Positions 6,821 through 15,042 of a DNA stretch of 64,000 nucleotides are shown in pieces. The translations under genes and the position numbers were made by a program. The DNA is from Holdemanella sp. MSK.7.32. Lineage in GTDB: Bacteria; Bacillota_I; Bacilli_A; Erysipelotrichales; Erysipelotrichaceae. The DNA is taken from the NCBI RefSeq assembly GCF_024460475.1, contig NZ_JANFYN010000006.1:12141-76140 (forward strand), written 5' to 3'. Below the pieces are notes generated by a model. That model had not been told where the DNA came from and did not search any database. It worked only from the letters and a program-made list of their open reading frames with translations. Position 1 is the stretch's first letter. The number at the start of each line of letters is the position of its first letter.

Positions 6821-7894
6821 ATGTTTCAAAAAAGAGTCGATCAAGTGATTGCGAGAATGAAGGCGGATGGGCTTAAACAAATCTTAGTTAGTGAACCATG
6901 CAGCATCTATTATTTAACAGGTGTTGATGTGGGTCCAGGAGAAAGATTGTTTGCGCTATACTTGAATGATGAAGGAAGAAAAGTATTATTTTTAAATACA
7001 TTATTTACGGTTGAACAAAAGGATTGTGAAGAAATTTGGTTTAGTGATATAGACGATTCTATTTCACTTTTAGCTGGTGTTATTAATTCAAGTGAAACGC
7101 TAGGTGTTGATAAAGATTGGACAGCACGATTTTTGATTCCTTTAATGGAAAAGTGTGAAGGATTAAAGGTTGTTCTTGGATCAAAATATGTAGATGATAC
7201 TCGTGCCATCAAGGATGAAAAAGAAATTGAATGTATGATTGAAAACTCACAGATCAATGATGTTGTGATGGAACGTACAAGAGATTTTATTTCAGAAGGT
7301 ATGACTGAAAAACAAGTAGAAGCTTTTATTCTTGAACAATATAAATTGCTAGGATGTCAAAATGTTTCATTCTCACCAATCTGTTCGTTTGGAGCTAATG
7401 GTGCTGATCCTCATCATATGCCAGATGATTCCGTGTTAAAAGCAGGAGATAGTATTGTGATTGATATTGGTGGAAGAAAAGATCGTTATTGTTCGGATAT
7501 GACACGTACTTATTTCTGTAAAGAAGCAAGTGACGAATATAAAAAGATTCATGATATTGTGCGTGTTGCCAATGAAAAAGCAGAAGAAATCATTCGTCCA
7601 GGCGTTCGTCTATGCGATATCGATTTAACGGCTCGTAATTATATTTCTAGCTTTGGTTATGGCGAATACTTTACGCATCGTCTAGGACATTTCATTGGTC
7701 AAACGGATCATGAATTTGGGGATGTAAGTTCAACCAATACAGAAACTGTAAAACCAGGTATGATTTTTTCAATTGAACCAGGTATCTATTTGCCAGAAAA
7801 GATGGGTGTCCGTGTCGAAGATTTGGTTTTAGTTACTGAAGATGGTTGTGTTGTATTAAATAAAGTAGATAAAAAATATGCGATGATTGGTTAA
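6821..7894 (+). CDS. M24-family Xaa-Pro aminopeptidase/dipeptidase
   Basis: Cytosolic dinuclear-metal peptidase acting on Xaa-Pro peptides. The creatinase-like N-terminal domain (about 1-125) is followed by the pita-bread catalytic domain. Metal ligands are visible in order: Asp in IVIDIGG, Asp in CSDMTRT, His in HRLGHFIG, Glu in SIEPGIY and Glu in VRVEDLV. AGGAGG lies before the ATG, ten bases after the kinase stop, so it is probably cotranscribed with the signalling genes. The 357-residue length is typical. PepQ and YqhT/PepP-like assignments cannot be separated from sequence alone. Confidence 0.9.
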   Translation: MFQKRVDQVIARMKADGLKQILVSEPCSIYYLTGVDVGPGERLFALYLNDEGRKVLFLNTLFTVEQKDCEEIWFSDIDDSISLLAGVINSSETLGVDKDWTARFLIPLMEKCEGLKVVLGSKYVDDTRAIKDEKEIECMIENSQINDVVMERTRDFISEGMTEKQVEAFILEQYKLLGCQNVSFSPICSFGANGADPHHMPDDSVLKAGDSIVIDIGGRKDRYCSDMTRTYFCKEASDEYKKIHDIVRVANEKAEEIIRPGVRLCDIDLTARNYISSFGYGEYFTHRLGHFIGQTDHEFGDVSSTNTETVKPGMIFSIEPGIYLPEKMGVRVEDLVLVTEDGCVVLNKVDKKYAMIG

Positions 7895-7911
7895 TCAATC
7901 ACCGCTTTTTT
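7880..7911. terminator. bidirectional terminator between the M24 peptidase and mnmE
   Basis: GCGATGATTG (7880-7889) pairs with CAATCACCGC (7896-7905) with one mismatch, then six T on the plus strand. On the minus strand the hairpin is followed by a T-rich stretch. Both stop codons lie within it. Confidence 0.75.
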
Positions 7912-9238
7912 ATTTACCTAAACAAAATTTAGAAAATAATGTATCCAACAAGTCTTCTCTATGAACTTCACCTAAGATTTCTTTTAAATGATCATGAGCA
8001 GCTTGAATGTCAATCTCAATTAAATCAGGTTCTACCATCATATCCATGGCTTCTTTCGCCCTTAACATATCTTCTTTGGCTTGATTCAATAAACCAATTT
8101 GACGCTCATTTGAAAGTAGTGGATCTTCCTTTAATAAATCTTCATGATACAAGTTTTCCAAGGCATCAATCAAAGGTTGGATCTCTTTATTGGCAGCTGA
8201 AATCCAAATGCCATCTTTATCGGGGCTGGTTTTATCTAATTTATTGTAGATAATTAAACGCATCTTATCTTTTGTCAGTTCTAACAATTGTTTATCTTCT
8301 TCATCCAACTCTTTAGACCCATCAAAGACTAAAAGAACCAACTTGGCATCCTTTAATTTTTCTTGACTCTTCTCAATACCAATCTGTTCAATCTTATCAT
8401 TGGATTCACGAATACCCGCTGTATCAATTAAATTCAATTGAACACTGCCAATATGAATTTGGCCTTCCACCAAGTCTCTTGTGGTCCCTGCAATATCTGT
8501 AACGATGGCTTTATCTTCTTCAAGAAGTGCATTTAATAAGCTGGATTTACCAACATTTGGCTTACCGACAATGATTGTATCAATCCCTTTTTTTAACATT
8601 TGCCCCGTCTGTACACGAGCAAGAATATGATCGATTTTATCTAACCAATCACTTGTCTTAGGTAATAAGTCATTTGTCGTTAATTGTTCGACATCTTCAT
8701 ATTCAGGATAATCAATATTGACTTCGATCTGCGCAATAATATCCATTAAATCATCAATCAAAGGCTGTAGTAGCTTTTTTACACTTCCTTTAATTCCATG
8801 AATAGCCATACTAGCTGCGGTATTATTACTTGCTTCAATCATATCTTGAACGGCTTCAGCTTGCGATAAATCAATTCTTCCATGATAGAAGGCACGTTGC
8901 GTAAATTCTCCCGGTTTTGCAAGATCTGCTCCAGCACTTAATACCATCGATAAGATTTTACGAGTAATAAAAGTACCACCATGACAATTGATTTCGACAA
9001 TGTCTTCGCGTGTATATGTTTTTGGGGCTCTAAAGATAGAAATTAAAACTTCATCAACAGGATTTTTATCGGCATCTATAATAAAACCATAATGAATGGT
9101 ATGACTTTTCGCGTTTATGATATTATGGTCAAATATTTTTTGCGTGATTTCAATAGCCTTGTCACCACTTAAACGAATGATGGAAATGGCACCATCCTGC
9201 AAAGAAGTGGAGATGGCTGCAATTGTATTTTCAAACAT
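7910..9238 (-). CDS. mnmE: tRNA modification GTPase MnmE
   Basis: With MnmG it installs the carboxymethylaminomethyl group on U34 of certain tRNAs. The N-terminal folate-binding domain begins MFENTIAAISTSLQDGAIS. The G domain has GKPNVGKSS (P loop), GTTRD (G2), DTAG (G3) and NKLD (G4). The C-terminus is FCLGK, the conserved CxGK end that carries the catalytic cysteine. The start at 9238 is chosen because AAAGGA is eight bases upstream; earlier in-frame starts have no ribosome site. The product is 442 residues, normal for the family. It is divergent from tsaC, another tRNA-modification gene. Confidence 0.96.
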   Translation of the reverse strand: MFENTIAAISTSLQDGAISIIRLSGDKAIEITQKIFDHNIINAKSHTIHYGFIIDADKNPVDEVLISIFRAPKTYTREDIVEINCHGGTFITRKILSMVLSAGADLAKPGEFTQRAFYHGRIDLSQAEAVQDMIEASNNTAASMAIHGIKGSVKKLLQPLIDDLMDIIAQIEVNIDYPEYEDVEQLTTNDLLPKTSDWLDKIDHILARVQTGQMLKKGIDTIIVGKPNVGKSSLLNALLEEDKAIVTDIAGTTRDLVEGQIHIGSVQLNLIDTAGIRESNDKIEQIGIEKSQEKLKDAKLVLLVFDGSKELDEEDKQLLELTKDKMRLIIYNKLDKTSPDKDGIWISAANKEIQPLIDALENLYHEDLLKEDPLLSNERQIGLLNQAKEDMLRAKEAMDMMVEPDLIEIDIQAAHDHLKEILGEVHREDLLDTLFSKFCLGK

Positions 9239-9309
9239 TGTAAACATCCTTTCTTTCTTAGTGTATTTTATCATAAAAGATGTATAATGTCTTAGGCAGA
9301 GGTGTAAAC

Positions 9310-9906
9310 ATGAAAGAATATACTAAAAATCAAGTACACGAAGTAGCGTGTGCATTTAATGAACATAAAATTATTGCTCTTCCTACAGATACAGTATATG
9401 GAGTTGGAGTAAAATATGGGAATTTAGAAGATTTAGAACGATTAAAACGCGCAAAACATCGTCCAGAAACAAAACCAATCCCAATGATGGTTTCAAATGT
9501 AGAACAAATGAAGCAAGTTGCGTTAGTGGATGAAAGAATTGAAAAGATTGCGGCAAAGTTTTTACCGGGTGCATTGACACTCGTTGTGAATGTAAAAGAC
9601 AGTGTTGATTCAGCATACACAAATGGCTTAAGTACAATTGCGATTCGTATTCCAGATGAAAAATTTATATTAGATGTGATTGATGAGTTGAATTGTCCAA
9701 TCTTGGTCACAAGCGCCAATCAGTCTGGAGAAAAAACAGCACTTACAAGTGATGATGTGTATGAACAGCTTCCAAAAATTGATGGTATTGTACTTGGAAC
9801 GTGTAAAGCGTTACAGGCAAGTACGATTGTAGACTGTACAAAGGAAAAGTTACAAATCTTAAGACCTGGACCGATTTCTTTAGAAGAACTAGAATCCGTA
9901 TTATAG
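9310..9906 (+). CDS. tsaC: Threonylcarbamoyl-AMP synthase (YrdC/Sua5 family)
   Basis: Makes threonylcarbamoyl-AMP from threonine, bicarbonate and ATP for t6A37 in tRNAs. The YrdC core is evident: IIALPTDTVYGVG, RAKHRPETKPIPMMV, LPGALTLVV, IAIRIPDE and CPILVTSANQSGE. The 198-residue length is the short form without the Sua5 C-terminal domain. The ATG at 9310 has AGAGGTG upstream, and TATAAT at 9283-9288 is a probable -10. The last codons abut the terminator of a minus-strand RNA (9907). Confidence 0.94.
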   Translation: MKEYTKNQVHEVACAFNEHKIIALPTDTVYGVGVKYGNLEDLERLKRAKHRPETKPIPMMVSNVEQMKQVALVDERIEKIAAKFLPGALTLVVNVKDSVDSAYTNGLSTIAIRIPDEKFILDVIDELNCPILVTSANQSGEKTALTSDDVYEQLPKIDGIVLGTCKALQASTIVDCTKEKLQILRPGPISLEELESVL

Positions 9907-10031
9907 AAAAAACACCCAGAACCTATGTTGTAGGGCATAGGCCAGGGTGCATACGAACACATCTAGAAGTAGTATGCTTCTAGCAGTTCATCTAGTATGT
10001 TACTCTGAATTGGATAAGATTCAATATTTTG
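9907..10031 (-). ncRNA. candidate structured small RNA with its own promoter and terminator
   Basis: Read on the minus strand, three hairpins occur in series. The first is TGAAT/ATTCA (10023-10006). The second is a rod at 9999-9950 with CATAC/GTATG, GAAC/GTTC and a perfect CTAGAAG/CTTCTAG tip. The third is a terminator with CACCC/GGGTG and CCTATG/CATAGG arms (9949-9913) followed by six U (9912-9907). A TTGACA at 10065-10060 and TAAATT at 10043-10038 (16-bp spacer) could start it near 10031, giving about 125 nt. No convincing reading frame is present. It does not match the SRP, tmRNA or RNase P signatures I know; 6S RNA could not be confirmed or excluded. Confidence 0.55.
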
Positions 10032-10058
10032 GGTTTAAATTTAAACATATGTTAAAAC

Positions 10059-10087
10059 TTGTCAAAATGAGGGGTGTTGATTATAAT
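10059..10087 (+). promoter_or_regulatory. promoter of the 10095 gene, overlapping the small-RNA promoter
   Basis: TTGTCA (10059-10064) and TATAAT (10082-10087) are 17 bp apart. The -35 lies almost exactly on top of the minus-strand TTGACA (10065-10060) of the small RNA, so the two back-to-back promoters should compete. The start ATG is seven bases after the -10. Confidence 0.75.
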
Positions 10088-10094
10088 ACTATGT

Positions 10095-10343
10095 ATGACA
10101 GAAGAAGAAATGATTAGACAAATTGCCGAGCCTATACTTAAACAATTGGAAAAAATCGAAAAGGAACTTGGAAATCATCGTATGCCGCAGCTTCCGCAAA
10201 TTAAATTTGTGAAGGAATCTGAAATGGGAGATGGTCCTTTTATGATAGGTGACATTGAGGTTACAGATGAGCTTTTAGAAAAAGTGGAAGCCTATATCCA
10301 GGAAGAAATCGAAATGATGCATAAGCCAACTGTATTACACTAA
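10095..10343 (+). CDS. Small acidic protein of unknown function
   Basis: An 82-residue soluble protein starting MTEEEMIRQIAEP. It has a helical N-terminus (ILKQLEKIEKEL), a middle segment RMPQLPQIKFV, and a C-terminal helix rich in Glu (ELLEKVEAYIQEEIEMM). I do not recognise a family. The ATG at 10095 sits seven bases after a perfect TATAAT, so its mRNA appears leaderless. A second ATG at 10110 has only a weak purine-rich stretch in front. It is monocistronic, with a strong terminator directly after the stop. Confidence 0.65.
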   Translation: MTEEEMIRQIAEPILKQLEKIEKELGNHRMPQLPQIKFVKESEMGDGPFMIGDIEVTDELLEKVEAYIQEEIEMMHKPTVLH

Positions 10344-10371
10344 GAAGTTACAAAAATGTAACTTCTTTTTT
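10342..10371 (+). terminator. intrinsic terminator after the small acidic protein
   Basis: AAGAAGTTAC (10342-10351) and GTAACTTCTT (10358-10367) form a perfect 10-bp stem with a six-base loop, followed by a T run. Confidence 0.9.
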
Positions 10372-10380
10372 AAAAAATAC

Positions 10381-10409
10381 TTGCATTTTATTTTATGTTA
10401 GTGTATTAT
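10381..10409 (+). promoter_or_regulatory. tRNA-Leu promoter
   Basis: TTGCAT (10381-10386) and TATTAT (10404-10409) with a 17-bp spacer, 19 bases before the mature tRNA 5' end. Confidence 0.8.
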
Positions 10410-10428
10410 ATGTGAGCACGTTGGAAAT

Positions 10429-10512
10429 GCGGGTGTGGCGAAATTGGCAGACGCACCAGACTTAGGATCTGGCGCCTTCGGCGTGGGGGTTCGAGTCCCT
10501 TCACCCGCACCA
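10429..10512 (+). tRNA. tRNA-Leu (anticodon UAG), CCA encoded
   Basis: Acceptor GCGGGTG (10429-10435) pairs with CACCCGC (10502-10508), followed by A and CCA. The anticodon loop CTTAGGA gives TAG. A class II variable arm closed by CCTTCGG and the T arm GGGGGTTCGAGTCCC-type sequence are present. Length is 84 nt. Confidence 0.97.
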
Positions 10513-10524
10513 CTTGTAAATCTA

Positions 10525-10553
10525 GACAATTACTTCGGTAGTTGTCTTTTTTT
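10525..10553 (+). terminator. tRNA-Leu terminator
   Basis: GACAATTAC (10525-10533), TTCG tetraloop, GTAGTTGTC (10538-10546), then seven T. The T run lies in the promoter region of the following gene. Confidence 0.88.
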
Positions 10554-10562
10554 GTTTTATGT

Positions 10563-10574
10563 TATAATTTTTGT
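10563..10574 (+). promoter_or_regulatory. -10 element placing the LRR gene in a leaderless mRNA
   Basis: TATAAT at 10563-10568 is followed after six bases by the ATG at 10575. A TTGTCT at 10542-10547 gives a short 15-bp spacer. No ribosome-binding sequence fits between the -10 and the ATG. Confidence 0.55.
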
Positions 10575-11480
10575 ATGGAAATTTGTGTATATTATGAAAA
10601 AATAAATGATGAAAGTATTTGTATAAGAAGAGTGTATGCATCCAGTCCGATTGTTGAAATACCTGAAGTGATAGATGGATATATTGTTCGTGAAATTGGA
10701 AATTATTGTTTTTCATCAAAAGAAGTCGATTTATCTAAAGCCGTTTTAAGTTGTGAAATTCCATCTCATTATCATGAGTGTAGTGGTAGTGGTGTTGAAA
10801 GTGTTAAGCTTTCAAGTACCATTAAAAAACTTGGCGATTATGCATTCTATAATTGTCGAAAGTTAAAAGAAGTATTTGTACCTTCTAGTTTAATGTGTAT
10901 TGGCAGTGATGTGTTTATGAATTGTTTAAGACTCAATCATATTTATTATGATTGTTCAATTTTTGATGTTATTTTCTTGAAACAAATCTTAACGCAAATC
11001 ACATGGGATGTAGAAGTTCATTTTTTAGATAGTTCTATATTCTATCCAGAATACAACGGGGGTTATGATGAAGTGGGCCCTGCTCATATCTTTGCCCTGA
11101 ATATTGAAGGGGAAGGCTTTCGTATGCGTCAATGTTTTAAAGAGGGGAAAATCGATTTTGACGGATATGATGCTTGTTTTGAAAAGCTATGTGCAGAAGA
11201 AAGTGAATCTTGTATCTTTCATGTAGCGATTCTTCGCTTTATGATGGGATCCGAACAATACGTTCCTTATTTAAGGGCACATGATTTGACTTCTTATTTA
11301 CATGTATATAAAGATATATGTGTTATGGTAGAGAAATTAGTAGAAGAGAAGTGTCTTGATTCATCGGATTTGGATCGATTGATTTTTATGGAAAAGGATT
11401 TAGAAACTCGTACTCTATTGATGGAATTAAAGAATAAGATGTTTAAATCATCATCGACATATTCTTTTGAGGATTTTTAA
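10575..11480 (+). CDS. Leucine-rich-repeat (BspA-type) protein heading the DUF2201/MoxR operon
   Basis: A 301-residue cytoplasmic protein. Residues about 20-135 carry BspA-type LRR_5 units: VIDGYIVREIGNYCFSS, VKLSSTIKKLGDYAFYNC and VFVPSSLMCIGSDVFMNC. The C-terminal half (about 150-301) is mostly helical and not recognised. There is no signal peptide, unlike surface BspA proteins, so an intracellular role is likely. The stop overlaps the next start (TAATG at 11478-11482), so it is translationally coupled to the DUF2201/VWA gene. It is the likely adaptor or target-binding part of the three-gene module. Confidence 0.75.
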   Translation: MEICVYYEKINDESICIRRVYASSPIVEIPEVIDGYIVREIGNYCFSSKEVDLSKAVLSCEIPSHYHECSGSGVESVKLSSTIKKLGDYAFYNCRKLKEVFVPSSLMCIGSDVFMNCLRLNHIYYDCSIFDVIFLKQILTQITWDVEVHFLDSSIFYPEYNGGYDEVGPAHIFALNIEGEGFRMRQCFKEGKIDFDGYDACFEKLCAEESESCIFHVAILRFMMGSEQYVPYLRAHDLTSYLHVYKDICVMVEKLVEEKCLDSSDLDRLIFMEKDLETRTLLMELKNKMFKSSSTYSFEDF

Positions 11481-12748
11481 TGCGACAAAGTGAATGGGAA
11501 AAAGAAAAGGCAATTCATATCTTAGAATTAGTTCGATCCGAACTCTATATGGATATGCCACATTTTTTAACAGCTTTAAATACGCTGGTGTTGAAGGAAG
11601 ACGAGCGTGTAGCTGTATGTGCGACAAATGGTGTGTATTTTTACTATAATCCATTAAAGATTATTGATTTATTTCAGAAGAATGCAGTGTTTTTAAATCG
11701 TAGTTTTTTACATAGTGTTCTGCATTGTTTATATAGCCATATTTGGCTTAGAAAAAATCGTGTTGAATTTATATGGAATGTAGCTTGCGATATTATCGTG
11801 GAGTATACGTTGGATTCGATGCATAAAAAGAGTGTTTCGCGAATCTTGTCCTATGTTCGAAAAGATGTATATCGTGCAATTGAAAGTTTGACGGGTATCA
11901 GCTGTATAACTGTATATGAATGGCTTTGTACACGTGACGATATTCAAGATTTATATTATGAATTTGTGGTGGATGATCATACTTCATGGCCTAAAGAGCA
12001 AGATGATAAAATTCCTCAATCTTCTTCTGTTCAAAAAAAGTGGCAGAGTGTTGCCAAACAAACATTGTTTGATCATAAACAAAAAGGGAAAGATAATGAG
12101 GATGGGGATGCCTTTCTTGTGTCGAGTTTACAGGCAAAGAAATCGAAATACTCGTTTTCTCAGTTTTTAAAACGATTTAGTATTGTGAAAGAAGAAATGC
12201 AAATAGATTTGGATGAATTTGATTTGTCTTATTACACATATGGAATGTCGATCTATAAGAACATGCCATTGATTGAGCCTTTGGAGACAAAAGAAGTTAA
12301 AAAAATCTATGAGTTTGTGATTGTGCTCGATACGAGTTATTCTATTGATGAAAATCTTGCGAAGCGTTTTATATCTAATACATATAGTATTTTAAGCACT
12401 TCAAATATGTTTTATAAATCGTGCAAGGTGCATATTATTCAATGTGATGACAGGATTCGCAAAGACGATGTTATCTCAAATCAAAATGAGATGGATCAAT
12501 TGTTGAATTCATTTACTCTAGTGGGTGGAGGCAATACCGATTTTAGACCGGTATTTAGCTATGTGAATGATTTGATCAATCAAAAAGTGTTTCAAAATCT
12601 TTGTGGCCTGCTCTATTTTACGGATGGCAAAGGAATCTATCCTAAAAAGAGTCCGGCCTATAAAACGGCTTTTATTTATTTAGAGGATTATGATCAAAGT
12701 AAAGTGCCTTCTTGGGCCATTCAATATAGATTGGAAGAAAAGTTATGA
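11480..12748 (+). CDS. DUF2201-type putative metallopeptidase/VWA-like protein
   Basis: A 422-residue protein with two parts. The N-terminal domain resembles the DUF2201 metallopeptidase-like region, with FLHSVLHCLYSHIW where an HExxH motif is normal; the catalytic Glu position is Ser, so protease activity is doubtful. The C-terminal domain is VWA-like with an intact MIDAS: VLDTSYSI (DxSxS), GGGNTDFRP (Thr) and LLYFTDGKG (Asp). Such VWA proteins work with MoxR-type AAA ATPases, and one is encoded next (four-base ATGA overlap). The pair probably remodels or loads metal into a client complex; the client is unknown. Confidence 0.8.
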   Translation: MRQSEWEKEKAIHILELVRSELYMDMPHFLTALNTLVLKEDERVAVCATNGVYFYYNPLKIIDLFQKNAVFLNRSFLHSVLHCLYSHIWLRKNRVEFIWNVACDIIVEYTLDSMHKKSVSRILSYVRKDVYRAIESLTGISCITVYEWLCTRDDIQDLYYEFVVDDHTSWPKEQDDKIPQSSSVQKKWQSVAKQTLFDHKQKGKDNEDGDAFLVSSLQAKKSKYSFSQFLKRFSIVKEEMQIDLDEFDLSYYTYGMSIYKNMPLIEPLETKEVKKIYEFVIVLDTSYSIDENLAKRFISNTYSILSTSNMFYKSCKVHIIQCDDRIRKDDVISNQNEMDQLLNSFTLVGGGNTDFRPVFSYVNDLINQKVFQNLCGLLYFTDGKGIYPKKSPAYKTAFIYLEDYDQSKVPSWAIQYRLEEKL

Positions 12749-14214
12749 ATATATTACAGGCAAAAAATGAAATAAAAAATACTGTACAGGCATATTTATC
12801 GAAGGATTCGTTTGGTGAATATGAGATGGAAGCGAAGAATCAACGACCATTATTGTTGATTGGTCCTCCTGGTATTGGTAAAACACAGATTATGGAACAA
12901 ATCGCAAAGGAATGTCAAATTGGACTTGTCAGCTATACAATTACGCATCATACGCGTCAAAGTGCTGTGGGCCTTCCTTTTATTCAAGAAAAGAAATTTC
13001 AAGGAAAGACATACTCGATTACGGAATACACAATGAGTGAGATCATTGCGAGTGTTTATTCAAAAATGGAAGATACAGGATTAAAAGAGGGTATCTTATT
13101 TATTGATGAAATCAATTGTGTATCGGAAACATTAGCACCTACGATGTTGCAGTTTCTGCAAAATAAAACCTTTGGAAATCAGAAGGTTCCTAGCGGCTGG
13201 ATCATTGTAGCAGCAGGAAATCCGAGTGAATATAATAAATCGGTTCGTGATTTTGATGTCGTGACAATGGATCGTATTCGTTATATTCATGTGGAAACGG
13301 ATTACTATGTATGGAAAGAGTATGCGATTTCAAAACATATACATCCGATGATCTTAAGCTATTTGGAATTAAAGCCCAATCATTTCTATACTGTTTCAAC
13401 AAGTGTGGATGGTATGGAATTTGTGACGGCAAGAGGCTGGGAAGATCTATCTTATTTACTCTATACCTATGAAAAGATGCATCTAGAAATCTCTCAAGAT
13501 ACGATTTATGAATATCTGCATCATGAAGATATTGCCGAAGATGTTTTTGCCTATTATTTGGTGTATAAAAAATATCAGGATGATTATGGCATTGACGATA
13601 TCTTAAATGGAAATGTATCAAGCACGATCTACGCTCGATTGTTTAATGCCGATTTTGATGAAAGAGTCTCTGTTGTTAATTTGGTGATGGATGGTTTACT
13701 ACGACAAGTGAATGTATATTCTTTTGAAAAACATTGTACAGATCTTTGGTTTCGTTTCTTGAAAGAATATCGCAAAGATATGGATTCTTCTTATTTGGAC
13801 CATACAAAGGCATTTATGTCAAATTATCGTGATAAATTGCAGGCAGAATTATTAAATACTTCACAAAAACATGAATATGAATTTGTGTTAAATAATATAC
13901 AAAAAGTAATGGTAGATGAAAGTTTAGATCCAAAGTCTCGTTTTGATTCTTGTACAAAGCCTTTCTTTGAACAAAAGGAAAAAATGGAAAAGTTGGATAG
14001 TCAATTGAAGTTGCAGATTGAAAATGCGTTTGAATTTATGGAAAATGCATTTAAGAATGGCCAGGAAATGACAATATTTGTAACGAATCTAACAATGTCG
14101 AGTGAAATGGCTCTATATCTAAGTTCACATACGATTGATATATATGAAAAGTATAAACAACTCTTGTTGATAGGAACACAAAAGGCAAGATTATTAGATG
14201 AGTTAGCGCATTAA
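12745..14214 (+). CDS. MoxR-type AAA ATPase
   Basis: A 489-residue AAA+ protein. Walker A is GPPGIGKTQ near residue 40, Walker B ILFIDEIN near 118 and sensor 1 VAAGNP near 153. The region after the AAA core (about 250-489) is helical and not assigned. The start overlaps the VWA gene stop. MoxR ATPases act as chaperones for activation or assembly of enzyme complexes together with VWA partners. Here the neighbours suggest the LRR protein and perhaps the SagB-like flavoenzyme as partners. Confidence 0.88.
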   Translation: MNILQAKNEIKNTVQAYLSKDSFGEYEMEAKNQRPLLLIGPPGIGKTQIMEQIAKECQIGLVSYTITHHTRQSAVGLPFIQEKKFQGKTYSITEYTMSEIIASVYSKMEDTGLKEGILFIDEINCVSETLAPTMLQFLQNKTFGNQKVPSGWIIVAAGNPSEYNKSVRDFDVVTMDRIRYIHVETDYYVWKEYAISKHIHPMILSYLELKPNHFYTVSTSVDGMEFVTARGWEDLSYLLYTYEKMHLEISQDTIYEYLHHEDIAEDVFAYYLVYKKYQDDYGIDDILNGNVSSTIYARLFNADFDERVSVVNLVMDGLLRQVNVYSFEKHCTDLWFRFLKEYRKDMDSSYLDHTKAFMSNYRDKLQAELLNTSQKHEYEFVLNNIQKVMVDESLDPKSRFDSCTKPFFEQKEKMEKLDSQLKLQIENAFEFMENAFKNGQEMTIFVTNLTMSSEMALYLSSHTIDIYEKYKQLLLIGTQKARLLDELAH

Positions 14215-14226
14215 AAGGAGAAGAGC

Positions 14227-15006
14227 ATGAATTATTCAGACTTGAAATATGATATAGAAGAATTTGAATCGGACCAAGACAAAAAACTTCCACAACCACC
14301 TTTGGTTAAAGCTGCTATGCGAAAAGATTCCATAGAACTTCCTAAAAATTTTGACGCATTATCCGTTCATTCTAACTTTCTAGACATTATCACTACACGT
14401 CATAGTAGCCGTGTATATACGCAAGAGTCCATGTCTTTATTGGAACTTTCTTATATGCTTTGGACTTGCCAAGGTGTTAAACAAATTCGTGGTAAGAAAT
14501 ATGCGACTTTGCGTACAGTACCATCTGGAGGAGCTAGACATGGTTTTGAACTTTATTTTGTATGTCAAAATGTAGAAGGGTTAATCCCTGGAACCTATCA
14601 TTATTTGCCTATGGAACATCGTATTGAGTTTTTAAATCCAATTGAAAAGGTAAGTGATGTTTTGGCATCTTCCTTATGTGATCAATTATGGGCTTTAAAA
14701 GCCAATGTGATTTTTTATTTCAGCTATATTCCGTATCGTACCGAATGGCGCTATGGACATCTTGCGCATCGAATAGCTTTAGTAGATTTAGGCCATGTTG
14801 GAGAAAATATATATTTGGCAAGCACAAGTATTGGTTTAGGAACTTGTGGAATTGGAGCGTGTGTGACAAGGATTTGTGATGAAATGTTTGAATTGGAAGG
14901 CGAAAATGAATTTATTATTTATGCGCAGCCGGTTGGGAAGGTGAATAAAGAGGATTTTGTGAAAGAAAAATCTTTTTATGAATTTGTTGAAAAAGAAGGC
15001 TTATAA
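14227..15006 (+). CDS. SagB/ThcOx-type flavin oxidoreductase (nitroreductase fold)
   Basis: A 259-residue FMN enzyme of the SagB family. Visible blocks are TTRHSSRVYTQE (FMN phosphate-binding region), SYMLWTCQGV, TVPSGGARHGFELYFV (conserved PSGGARH) and GLGTCGIGACV near the C-terminus. In toxin loci SagB oxidises azolines, but stand-alone copies are common and no SagC/D or precursor peptide is encoded here. AAAAGGAG precedes the ATG, 12 bases after the MoxR stop, so it belongs to the same operon. Substrate unknown. Confidence 0.85.
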   Translation: MNYSDLKYDIEEFESDQDKKLPQPPLVKAAMRKDSIELPKNFDALSVHSNFLDIITTRHSSRVYTQESMSLLELSYMLWTCQGVKQIRGKKYATLRTVPSGGARHGFELYFVCQNVEGLIPGTYHYLPMEHRIEFLNPIEKVSDVLASSLCDQLWALKANVIFYFSYIPYRTEWRYGHLAHRIALVDLGHVGENIYLASTSIGLGTCGIGACVTRICDEMFELEGENEFIIYAQPVGKVNKEDFVKEKSFYEFVEKEGL

Positions 15007-15042
15007 TGTGTTAAAATAGATTCGAACTAAGGAAAATATATT

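Noticed and set aside
9720..9962. Minus-strand open frame overlapping the end of tsaC and the small RNA
   Set aside because: It spans the RNA terminator, lacks a ribosome site and is antisense to a well-conserved gene.
9907..10031. Signal recognition particle RNA, tmRNA or RNase P RNA
   Set aside because: The GGAA-type SRP tip, the tmRNA tRNA-like ends and the RNase P core motifs are all missing.
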